In this document: positions 27,375-35,407 of the stretch, piece by piece
Layout of the letters: each line of letters begins with the position of its first letter
How positions within the stretch are numbered: position 1 is the first letter of the stretch
Assembly (NCBI RefSeq): GCF_900156395.1
Contig: NZ_FTNL01000007.1
Coordinates: 93,130-157,129 of the forward strand
From: Fluoribacter gormanii
Lineage (GTDB): Bacteria; Pseudomonadota; Gammaproteobacteria; Legionellales; Legionellaceae
DNA length: 64,000 nt
Direction of reading: 5' to 3'
The notes under the pieces: generated by a model
What the model saw: the letters and a program-made list of their open reading frames with translations, nothing else
Database searches by the model: none
Told to the model about the DNA's origin: nothing
Made by a program: the position numbers and the translations under genes

Positions 27375-29018
27375 ATGCTTAATCATGAAAATTTAATTGC
27401 TATTAATGGATTATTTATGAATCCCCAAAAGGGAACAAGTAAAGGAGTATGTTATGGTCTTTCGTGTAAATATTTAGACGCGTTATTTTGTAACGATAGA
27501 GATACTCTCTATCGTCGACTCGAATTAATTGAACGATGCCAGGAAAACCCAGCTGAGTTATTGCATAAGATTCAAATCGTGTATGATAAAATTAAACAAT
27601 CAACCAAAGATAATCCAGTTCTAACTGACGAAGAATTTGCATTTCTTGAAATTCGTCCTTTTTTTGAAAGCATTACCTTACAGCTTCACCCTGATTTTTA
27701 TCCCGAAATCCATGGTCTACATGTAATGCAAAACTACATTGCAAACCATAAAATTTCAGCTCCCAAACAATTAGAAAATGCAGCCCCCAAGCTTTTGCAT
27801 CGTTCTTATCATGCAAAAGATAAACAGGAACTTACTATTTATTTTGAACAATTAAAATTAATGCTCCAATCATGTGAACAAGTGGTTGGCTTTATTCTAG
27901 AGTCTGATGAACATGCGATTGCTTTAAGCTACGATCAACCAAAAGACGCTTGGGCATTATTAAATGCGGATAATTTAATCAGGTCTGAAATTACTGGATT
28001 TTATCACCAGGAACTAAATAGTCTTGAGTTAGCAGAGGAATTGTATCAAGCACTTAATCCTCAGATTGAAATTGAAGAAGACGAGGAAATTGAATATGAG
28101 CCTTCTGAATATACCATTTTTAGTCTGAACTGTTTTGGTTTAAACCTTGATCCAACGTTAACATCTAAATTAAATTCTCTTTGCCCCCTTCCTATTGATA
28201 AACAAATAATCAGTAGAACAAATGAAGATAATGTATCGATTTTTTTTCTTGCCGCCCAATCTGGTGATATTGAAGCAATGAAGGTAATGCTTCCGGAACA
28301 GTATGATATCGATGAGGAACGATATGATGGTGAAACTCCATTATCAATGGCTGTACAGGAAGGACACCTTGAAGCTGTTAAATTTTTAATTAAAAACGGC
28401 GCAGATAAAAATCATTGTAATAAGAAAGGAGAATCTATGCTTCACTGTGCAGCCGCGATGGGGCATTCTGAGATTATAGACTATTTGATTTCATTAGATT
28501 TAGATATTGACGAAGAAGATTTAAATTGTAATACCCCATTAATAAGCGCGATCTACAACAATAAAGAAAAGTCGGTTTTAAGTTTATTAACACATGGAGC
28601 TGATGTTAATGTTCTCTATAAAGATCAATTCTCACCCCTATGCATTGCTGCATTTATTGGCAACCCAGAGATAATAGTTGCGTTAATTAATGCTGGTGCA
28701 AATGTAAACTATCAAATGGAGGATGGTAGCACAGCATTGGATATAGCATTATCTATGAATAACTTAGAGTCTGCAGAAGCAATACGCTTGTTTATAGCTA
28801 CTAATGAACAAAATGATACGATGAATTCTATTTCACAAAAAGCTTACAAGGATAGGTTGTTAGAAGGTGTTGCTGCTCATTCATACTTGGTTGGTGGGCA
28901 AGATAAATCCATAGCTTTTTTTGATAAAATGCCTAAGAAACATTTGTCTGATATTCGTCATCAAACTGATATTGCTGAGAATGAATATGATAAAAGTAAG
29001 ATGTTCCCCGCGCATTAA
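27375..29018 (+). CDS. Cysteine-protease-like protein with ankyrin repeats, candidate effector
   Basis: A 547-residue protein from ATG 27375 (an upstream TTG is less likely). N-terminal residues 20-35 (GTSKGVCYGLSCKYL) give a Cys26 in a G-V-C-x-G-L-S context as in YopT/C58-like proteases. H180 lies in ESDEHAIALSYD and N197/D199 in WALLNADN, which completes a plausible Cys-His-Asn/Asp triad with papain-like spacing. About five ankyrin repeats occupy residues 270-440, for example DGETPLSMAVQEGHLEAVKF and KGESMLHCAAAMGHSEIIDY. The repeats probably bind a host partner and the N-domain may cleave it. Activity is inferred, not shown. Confidence 0.75.
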   Translation: MLNHENLIAINGLFMNPQKGTSKGVCYGLSCKYLDALFCNDRDTLYRRLELIERCQENPAELLHKIQIVYDKIKQSTKDNPVLTDEEFAFLEIRPFFESITLQLHPDFYPEIHGLHVMQNYIANHKISAPKQLENAAPKLLHRSYHAKDKQELTIYFEQLKLMLQSCEQVVGFILESDEHAIALSYDQPKDAWALLNADNLIRSEITGFYHQELNSLELAEELYQALNPQIEIEEDEEIEYEPSEYTIFSLNCFGLNLDPTLTSKLNSLCPLPIDKQIISRTNEDNVSIFFLAAQSGDIEAMKVMLPEQYDIDEERYDGETPLSMAVQEGHLEAVKFLIKNGADKNHCNKKGESMLHCAAAMGHSEIIDYLISLDLDIDEEDLNCNTPLISAIYNNKEKSVLSLLTHGADVNVLYKDQFSPLCIAAFIGNPEIIVALINAGANVNYQMEDGSTALDIALSMNNLESAEAIRLFIATNEQNDTMNSISQKAYKDRLLEGVAAHSYLVGGQDKSIAFFDKMPKKHLSDIRHQTDIAENEYDKSKMFPAH

Positions 29019-29107
29019 TACAAATTGGCGGAGAAGCGGTCAAGATATATGCCATTTAACAATGTTATGTAATGAGGGGTAACTATTTTAATTAATTCAT
29101 ATCGAAT

Positions 29108-29305
29108 TTATTTAATGAATTTTTTTAAAATCATTTCAAGTGGGCAAAATTGAGTAAATCCACTTTGCAACAAATTTGCACCGACAAAAGCGGTAAACCA
29201 TAAAAACTTAGAACTGATGAACACTGGGCTAGCAGGAACTCCAAGACTGAGCGAAATCAAAATGAAAAAACCTGCAACAATTCGAATAATGCGTTCAATA
29301 CTCAT
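29108..29305 (-). CDS. DUF2892 family inner-membrane protein
   Basis: A 65-residue protein with two membrane helices; the pattern RIIRIVAGFFILISLSLG ... FVGANLLQSGFTQFCPLEMILKK is typical of DUF2892. The same domain is fused to rhodanese in E. coli YgaP and often sits in sulfide or sulfur-transfer operons. It is the last gene of the regulator-TolC-RND operon, 16 nt after the RND gene. Confidence 0.85.
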   Translation of the reverse strand: MSIERIIRIVAGFFILISLSLGVPASPVFISSKFLWFTAFVGANLLQSGFTQFCPLEMILKKFIK

Positions 29306-29321
29306 ACTTTTCTCCTGATCA

Positions 29322-32300
29322 TTAACTACGCTTATGCATTCTTTTCCACCAACTTAAATAAATTAAGGGAATTAAGAATAAGGTAAGAACGGTTGAGGCA
29401 AAAGATCCAAACATTAAGGATATGGCAAGCCCACCAAATACTGGATCTGATAACATAACAGCGGATCCTAAAATAATTGCTAATGCAGTCAAAATAATAG
29501 GCAAGAGACGCTCAACTCCTGATTCAATCACTGCCTGTTCAATCGAATATCCGCGATGTTGATGCTCCAAAATAAAATCAATCAATAACAGTGAGTTACG
29601 AACTACAATCCCTGCTAAAGCAATCACGCCAATCATGGACGTTGCTGTAAACGGTTGGTGCATGAGCCAATGGCCTGGAAATACACCAATAATCGTTAGA
29701 GGAATCGCCCCCATAATAATAAGGGGAATAAAAAACGATTGATAAAAAGCAGTCAGTAAAATGTAAATTAATACAATAGCCACAATAAAGGCAGAGCCGA
29801 GATCACGAAATACATCAAGGGTTAAACGCATTTCTCCTAGCCAGAATAATTGATTCTTGGTCAAATTTTGTGGTTGTTCTTCATGAAAGCCTAAATTACC
29901 TATCTCAAGCGAAAAGGGCGGTTTTTTTAGCATTTGTGTCGCAGAAGTGACTGCATAGGCGGGACTGGAACCTAAAACTTCTCCCGTCACATAAACAATA
30001 GGCGTTTGATCTTTAGTAAAAATTGGTTTTTGCTCTTTACTAAGATGTAATCTGGCAATTTGTGCCAGTGGAATCAGTTGTTGCTGTTGATTTTTAAGAT
30101 AGAGGTGATCTAATACGTGAGCATCTTCCCGTGCATCACGAGGCAATCGCAAGATAATATGTTCTGGCTCTCTAGCATTAGGTTCATGTCCATTACCTAC
30201 ATAAACTCCTTTGAAAAAAGCAGCAACTTCTTGGGCTACCGTTTGTGGCGGTAATCCAGCGAGTATGGCTGCGTTGTGATCGATTTCAATACGGTATTGG
30301 TTTGCATCTGACATGACGGAATTATCAATATTAATCATGCCATAGATTTCGGGATATACCGATTGAGTGATTTTATTAGCGATTGTTCTTAAGTCATTAT
30401 AATTAGGGCCATAAAGACCAGCTTCCATTTGTGAGCGAACAGGAGGGCCTGGAGGACTTTCAAAGAGTTTAATAGTACTTTCAGGGTATTGTTGTTTAAT
30501 TGGCATCAGGCTTTGATAGACTGCTTCTGCTATTTCATGAGAGCCCACACTACGATCGTGTTTATTCAGCAAATTAATCCGAATCTGACCGTACTGACTT
30601 CCCCGTAACAGATTATCCCCGCGCACCATGGCGGCAAAATCCTCCGGTGCCGTTTCCCCTAAATACAGTTCATAGTCATAGACATAGGGATTTTGTTTAA
30701 TTATTTGGCTCATCGCTTTTACTACAGCGGTTGTTTTCTCTAAAGTGGCATTTGCCCCAGCATCAACGGAAATTAAGAATGTATTGACGTTATCATCGGG
30801 TAGCATTTTAATTTCAACACCGAGAGGACTTAATGGTCCATTAGCGCCTGAAGGACGAATAAATTGCCATAAAGGCTGTAATAACACGACACCTAAGAGA
30901 ATCACGATACTCAGATAAAATAAATGTCGTTTTTTAGATGAAATGAGTAATCCTTTGAATAAATATAGATAAATGCGCTGCAATAGCGTTGTATACTCAT
31001 GATGTTCTTGATTAATTTGGCTATGTGCTTTTTTTCTAAGCCAGCGATAGGCCAGATAGGGCACAACACTGTAGGCAATAAAAAGCGAGACAATCATTGC
31101 TAAAGGCGCATTAAAAGGAATGGGAGCCATAAAAGGGCCCATCATTCCGCCAACAAAAGCCATAGGTAGCAAAGCTAACATTACCGTAAAGGTGGCAATA
31201 ATTGTTGGCTTGCCAATTTCATTAGCGGCATAAATTAGTAAACGAGTGAAATTACGTTGTACTCCTTTCATTATATGGCGATGAATGTTTTCAATCACCA
31301 CAATACTGTCATCAACTAATAAGCCCAAGGAGAGAATCAAGGCAAACAGGGTAATACGATTAATCGTTTGTCCCGACAACCAACCAATCCCAAGAACTAA
31401 ACATAAAATGAGCGGGATGGAAAAAATTACGATGGATGCTTCTCGCCAACCTAAAAATAGCATGAGCAAGACAACAACACTGGCAATCGCAATACCTAAA
31501 TGCTCGACTAAGGTATTGACTGCATTATTTGCTTCATCACCATAGTTACGGGTAATTGAGACTTTAATAGTTTCTGGAATCAATTTATCATGTTGCATCA
31601 GTTCAAGCTTTTTAAGGATTGCTTGAGCCACGTCTACCCCATTGCTCCCTTTTTGACGTGCTAACGCAATGGTTACAGCAGGCTCTAAATCATGGTTGTT
31701 TTGCTTTACATGTGATCCATACGAAAAATAAGAAGCAATGGATTCCTGCTCAGGACCCTTCTCAATAGTAGCAATATCTTTTAACAGAACGGGTTTTGCA
31801 CCATCAGTGCCAATGATAATGTTGGCTAAATCCCTGTTGGAAATCAATGAACCCTCAATGCGTAACGGGGTTTCACTAAATCGACGTTCCAGAGTACCCG
31901 CAGCAAGGCTGATGTTGTTAATGGATAGCGCCTGTTGGATATTAGCAATTGAAATAGCATGCTCTGCCATTTTTTGGGGATTAAGCCATACACGTAGGGC
32001 ATTAGGTGATGCGCCCATTACCCAACTTTTTCCTACCTGAGGTACGGCACGTAATTGTTCTAACACTTTATCCGCTAGTGTGCGGAGCTTGACTGCATTT
32101 TCCCCTTTAGCATGCAGGGTAATTGTTACCAATGGAACATCATACAAACTAACGGAACGGATTAAGGGCATCAACGTGCCCGGAGGCATTTTGTCCATAT
32201 TACTGTTAATCTGGTTATAAACCTTAACCAGACTACTCTCTTCATTTTCATTCACTTTAAAACGCACAGTTACTAAAGCGCTGTCATCTATAGCCATTCC

Positions 32301-32582
32301 GTAGGTATGTTCTACTCCGGGGATAGAAGCCATCAGTCCCTCTAAGGGACGAACGATTTGATTAAGTATTTCCTGAGTATCGCTGCCAGGCCGACTCACC
32401 GAAATGGTTACTGCTGGGACAATAATTTCAGGATTATAAGTTCTTGGTGTGCGCTCTAGAGCCAGAGTTCCAAATAACAAAATACTAATGATTAAAAGAA
32501 GAGTAAGCTTTGACTGAATAAACGTTCTTGCCAGTTGCCCTGCTTTATTTAATTTATCCTTTGAATAAGGAATATCATTCAC
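29322..32582 (-). CDS. RND-family efflux transporter
   Basis: A 1086-residue inner-membrane proton antiporter of the AcrB/HAE type. It shows the first helix (LTLLLIISILLFGTLALE), a large periplasmic loop, and the proton-relay segment LSLGLLVDDSIVVIENI with the paired aspartates of drug-type pumps in helix 4. A second symmetrical half ends with LAGIVVRNSLLLIDFILEH. Length is normal. Such pumps need a periplasmic membrane-fusion protein and a TolC channel; the TolC gene is adjacent (30 nt), but no fusion-protein gene is in this operon. Substrate is not predictable from sequence; the BigR-like regulator suggests sulfur-stress control. Confidence 0.93.
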   Translation of the reverse strand: MNDIPYSKDKLNKAGQLARTFIQSKLTLLLIISILLFGTLALERTPRTYNPEIIVPAVTISVSRPGSDTQEILNQIVRPLEGLMASIPGVEHTYGMAIDDSALVTVRFKVNENEESSLVKVYNQINSNMDKMPPGTLMPLIRSVSLYDVPLVTITLHAKGENAVKLRTLADKVLEQLRAVPQVGKSWVMGASPNALRVWLNPQKMAEHAISIANIQQALSINNISLAAGTLERRFSETPLRIEGSLISNRDLANIIIGTDGAKPVLLKDIATIEKGPEQESIASYFSYGSHVKQNNHDLEPAVTIALARQKGSNGVDVAQAILKKLELMQHDKLIPETIKVSITRNYGDEANNAVNTLVEHLGIAIASVVVLLMLFLGWREASIVIFSIPLILCLVLGIGWLSGQTINRITLFALILSLGLLVDDSIVVIENIHRHIMKGVQRNFTRLLIYAANEIGKPTIIATFTVMLALLPMAFVGGMMGPFMAPIPFNAPLAMIVSLFIAYSVVPYLAYRWLRKKAHSQINQEHHEYTTLLQRIYLYLFKGLLISSKKRHLFYLSIVILLGVVLLQPLWQFIRPSGANGPLSPLGVEIKMLPDDNVNTFLISVDAGANATLEKTTAVVKAMSQIIKQNPYVYDYELYLGETAPEDFAAMVRGDNLLRGSQYGQIRINLLNKHDRSVGSHEIAEAVYQSLMPIKQQYPESTIKLFESPPGPPVRSQMEAGLYGPNYNDLRTIANKITQSVYPEIYGMINIDNSVMSDANQYRIEIDHNAAILAGLPPQTVAQEVAAFFKGVYVGNGHEPNAREPEHIILRLPRDAREDAHVLDHLYLKNQQQQLIPLAQIARLHLSKEQKPIFTKDQTPIVYVTGEVLGSSPAYAVTSATQMLKKPPFSLEIGNLGFHEEQPQNLTKNQLFWLGEMRLTLDVFRDLGSAFIVAIVLIYILLTAFYQSFFIPLIIMGAIPLTIIGVFPGHWLMHQPFTATSMIGVIALAGIVVRNSLLLIDFILEHQHRGYSIEQAVIESGVERLLPIILTALAIILGSAVMLSDPVFGGLAISLMFGSFASTVLTLFLIPLIYLSWWKRMHKRS

Positions 32583-32612
32583 AATAGCGTCTCCCTAAGA
32601 GGTATCAGTTAA

Positions 32613-34016
32613 TCAGGCTTTCGTGATTGCCTTAGGAATTAATTGATTGGTTAGCATCAAAATATGTGCTTGAGTAAGTCTTAATTGATGCAAGGTTTGA
32701 AGTTCTTGTGCTTTGCTTTGCGTCAATTTCATTTGGCTTTCCAATAATGCGCTCAATGGTATTAAGCCTCGGCCAAATCGTTTGTTTAATTTTTTGATAA
32801 CCTCTGCTTCTTTTTCAGCCATTTGACGGCTTAATTGCAACTCATAGTTAAATTGTGTCTCATTACGTGTTAATTGCCTGAGAAGAAGTTTGAGTTGGTT
32901 ACGTTGTTCATCTAATTCAAATTGTGCTTTTTTCGCCTTGGCTGTAGCTGATTGAACCGCTCCTGCACGCTCTCCTGCACTAAAGAGGGTCCAATTAGCA
33001 CCTACCGCGATCGTATCTGAGGGTAATCCTGAACCGAGTGTGTAGCCATTCCAATCATGTCTTAGTTGAAGATTGACTTGTGGTTTATATAAAGATTGAG
33101 ATGCAAGAATATTTGCCTTTTCTGCCTTTATATGGGAGCGAAGCGCTTTAATCGACGCATTTTCTTCCAGGGCCTGAGATATCAGGGTGTTTAATCGGCT
33201 GTTTCTTTTCCTCAAAGTAGTATGCTGACTTGGAATAAGGTAACTATTAGGATTGCCCATAAGTGTTCTAAAGTTATCCAGCTCATTTTCTGCTTGTAAT
33301 CGTGCGCTTGATAAACCTAGAGAGGAGCTATTTAAATAAGCCTCCGCCATCAATACATCGCTATCCAAAGCAAGCGACTGTTTTCTTAACGCTTTGGTGG
33401 TTGCTAAAAATTCCTTTGCTCGAGTAACTTGCTGCTGGGCAACATGGATCAATTGATTGGCTGTTAAAAAGCCTTCATAAGAAACATAAAGTTGATAGGC
33501 CAATTGGTTTTGTGCTTGTTGATTCCCATGCTGGGCCGATATCAGTAATGCGCGAGTATTTTCTTGTTGTGCTTTTATTTTTCCACCTGAATAAATGGGT
33601 AAAGTCAATTTAAACGCGGTATCTAAATTACTGTAATAACCAGGATGATTTAACGCATTAGGTCTCGTAAATAAAGTACTTGGCCCTGTATATTGGTTGG
33701 CACCAAAATCAGCAAAAGATGCATTCCCCTGACTTAATTTATACCCAAATACAGACAGGGGATTATTGCTTCGCGTCCCATTAAGTTCTAACCCCAGCTG
33801 AGGCCAACTCATGCTATTTGCTTGTTTCAAAGCACCATAAGCGGCTTCGATTGAAGTCTTGGCGCTTTGTATTGATGGATTATGGCTTAAGGCTTGTTTT
33901 ACTGCATGAGGGTAGGAAATAGGTTGTTCTGTATGCGCCCAGAGTGTGGTCGATAAAGAGCAGGCGATAACAATCAGTATGAGGTATTTTTTTATTATAT
34001 GACAACTGAGCAACAT
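32613..34016 (-). CDS. TolC-family outer-membrane efflux protein
   Basis: A 467-residue outer-membrane channel subunit with a signal peptide (hydrophobic LILIVIACSLSTTLWA, then HTEQ). It has two repeats of long heptad-like helices (NQLAYQLYVSYEGFLTANQL ..., QLKLLLRQLTRNETQFNYEL). ALSHNPSIQSAKTSIEAAYG near the start is typical of the family. It lies between the regulator and the RND pump on the same strand and presumably forms the exit duct for that pump. Confidence 0.92.
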   Translation of the reverse strand: MLLSCHIIKKYLILIVIACSLSTTLWAHTEQPISYPHAVKQALSHNPSIQSAKTSIEAAYGALKQANSMSWPQLGLELNGTRSNNPLSVFGYKLSQGNASFADFGANQYTGPSTLFTRPNALNHPGYYSNLDTAFKLTLPIYSGGKIKAQQENTRALLISAQHGNQQAQNQLAYQLYVSYEGFLTANQLIHVAQQQVTRAKEFLATTKALRKQSLALDSDVLMAEAYLNSSSLGLSSARLQAENELDNFRTLMGNPNSYLIPSQHTTLRKRNSRLNTLISQALEENASIKALRSHIKAEKANILASQSLYKPQVNLQLRHDWNGYTLGSGLPSDTIAVGANWTLFSAGERAGAVQSATAKAKKAQFELDEQRNQLKLLLRQLTRNETQFNYELQLSRQMAEKEAEVIKKLNKRFGRGLIPLSALLESQMKLTQSKAQELQTLHQLRLTQAHILMLTNQLIPKAITKA

Positions 34017-34066
34017 TAAATATCCTTGGTCATTATATTATCTTTTTCTAATATATTGGTTAAAAT

Positions 34067-34387
34067 TTAATCTTTACAATAAATTAAATACAACGTTGAT
34101 AAAATCGCCTCTACTTCAGGTTTATTGATATGGTAATAAACATATTTTCCTTTTTTTGTAATGGATAAAAAGCCATCCTGCCTCATTTTGGCAAGATGTT
34201 GAGATAGCGCTGACTGGGATAATCCAATCAAATCCTGAAGCTCGCTAACAGTGCGTTCATTTTTCAACAAATGGCATAAAATAAGCAGCCTCTTGGAATT
34301 TGCCAAGAGTTTAAGCATTTTTGCGGCCTTGGAAGCATTATTTTTCATGACTTCAAGGCGATTATTAGTTAATGTTTTCATCCTCAC
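34067..34387 (-). CDS. ArsR-family regulator, BigR/SqrR-like thiol sensor
   Basis: A 106-residue winged-helix repressor: LLANSKRLLILCHLL, then the DNA-recognition helix GLSQSALSQHLAKMRQDGFL and wing KKGKYVYYHI. No ELCVC metal site is present. There are instead two cysteines, in LILC38 and near the end in IYC104, 66 residues apart. That is the spacing I recall for the per/polysulfide-sensing pair of BigR and SqrR. The reading frame opens with GTG at 34387; ATG at 34381 is an alternative start. The gene heads the operon and a palindrome lies just upstream, so autorepression is likely. Confidence 0.85.
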   Translation of the reverse strand: MRMKTLTNNRLEVMKNNASKAAKMLKLLANSKRLLILCHLLKNERTVSELQDLIGLSQSALSQHLAKMRQDGFLSITKKGKYVYYHINKPEVEAILSTLYLIYCKD

Positions 34388-34390
34388 ATT

Positions 34391-34410
34391 ATATTAGAAT
34401 AAACTAATAT
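34391..34410. promoter_or_regulatory. Palindromic operator before the BigR-like gene
   Basis: ATATTAG and CTAATAT form a perfect 7-bp inverted repeat with a 6-nt spacer, 3 nt before the regulator start. AT-rich palindromes of this kind are bound by ArsR-family repressors. Its position suits direct autoregulation of the efflux operon. Confidence 0.65.
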
Positions 34411-34508
34411 TTCAATAGCCTAAAATACTTGTTAAATTTCCTCAACGGCTTACCCTGTTTTGGAAAAATAATGGAACTGCCAAGCGACTATTATCTTCAT
34501 TCAGCTCT

Positions 34509-35225
34509 TTATTTTTTTCCAATAGGCAAAATATATAGAGGCTCTTCATTGGTAATTCCCAGGGCTTGTTTTACCTGGACATCATCGAATCCACCGATTG
34601 ATACGGTAGCTAAATTTAAAGAAACAGTTTGCAGATAAATATTTTGCGCTGCATGTCCTGCTTCCATAAACACGAAACGATTTCCTAGTTTGCCGTATTT
34701 TTTTATCGTTCGTGAAAAAACAGCCGTAATTACAATGTTGGCAGCACCGGAGTTCACTGTGCTTTGTCCTAATGCAGCTCGGGTTAATTGAGCCGAGATA
34801 TCCCCTTCCTTTATTTTTTGTAAGATATGTTTTGATGGCACATAATGATAAACGCCTGCGGACAAGTTGGAGACGTTTCTTGCCACCAAGTACACTTCTA
34901 ATGGATAGAGTGCTCCTGCTGATGGGGTGGTTCGAAAGCCTTCATTAGAGGTTATCCCTTGCGAGGCCCACAGTAATTGGGCAACCTGCTGTAAGGTTAT
35001 TGCTTGATTTTTATATTGTCTTATCGAACGCCGTTTTTTGAGTGCTTCTTCAATGGAAATATGGCTGGAATATGTCGGGCTAGGTAAGACTCGTTCAATT
35101 GGAGGGGTAAGGTCTGGCGTTATTTTAGGCTCTCTTGATAATTTCTTGGGAATCAAAATCAAGCAAAGACAGACCAGAATCGCTATTATCAAGAGCGCTA
35201 TCTTTTTACGGCGCAAAAATTCCAT
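34509..35225 (-). CDS. SagB/ThcOx-type nitroreductase-fold oxidoreductase, membrane-anchored
   Basis: A 238-residue protein with an N-terminal anchor (IALLIIAILVCLCLILI, residues 9-25), a short Pro-rich linker and a nitroreductase domain. RRSIRQYKN, LLWASQGIT, RTTPSAGALYPLEVYLV and FVFMEAGHAAQNIYL match the FMN-binding SagB-like subfamily, whose members oxidise azolines in peptide maturation. No YcaO or precursor-peptide partner is adjacent, so a stand-alone periplasmic or outward-facing reductase is more likely. It is separated from the regulator gene by an unrelated 121-nt gap. Confidence 0.85.
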   Translation of the reverse strand: MEFLRRKKIALLIIAILVCLCLILIPKKLSREPKITPDLTPPIERVLPSPTYSSHISIEEALKKRRSIRQYKNQAITLQQVAQLLWASQGITSNEGFRTTPSAGALYPLEVYLVARNVSNLSAGVYHYVPSKHILQKIKEGDISAQLTRAALGQSTVNSGAANIVITAVFSRTIKKYGKLGNRFVFMEAGHAAQNIYLQTVSLNLATVSIGGFDDVQVKQALGITNEEPLYILPIGKK

Positions 35226-35407
35226 TTGCTACCTCCTGATATATGTCCTCATAAAAAATATTTTGAATGATATTTCTTTAACTTTTAACATGATGGATAT
35301 TATCAATTAACTTATTATAGTTAATAAAAGATAAAATAAATAAATTTGCTATTTAAAGAAATAGGAACAAATCGATATAAACTCCTCCGTTAAATAGGGA
35401 AATTGAT

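Noticed and set aside
17803..29018. Considered a single large island ending at another copy of the 27-bp ssrA repeat
   Set aside because: I found no third copy of the repeat in the window; only transposase remnants delimit the block.
34509..35225. Considered part of a peptide-maturation (azoline) cluster because of SagB similarity
   Set aside because: No YcaO, no precursor peptide and no export genes nearby.
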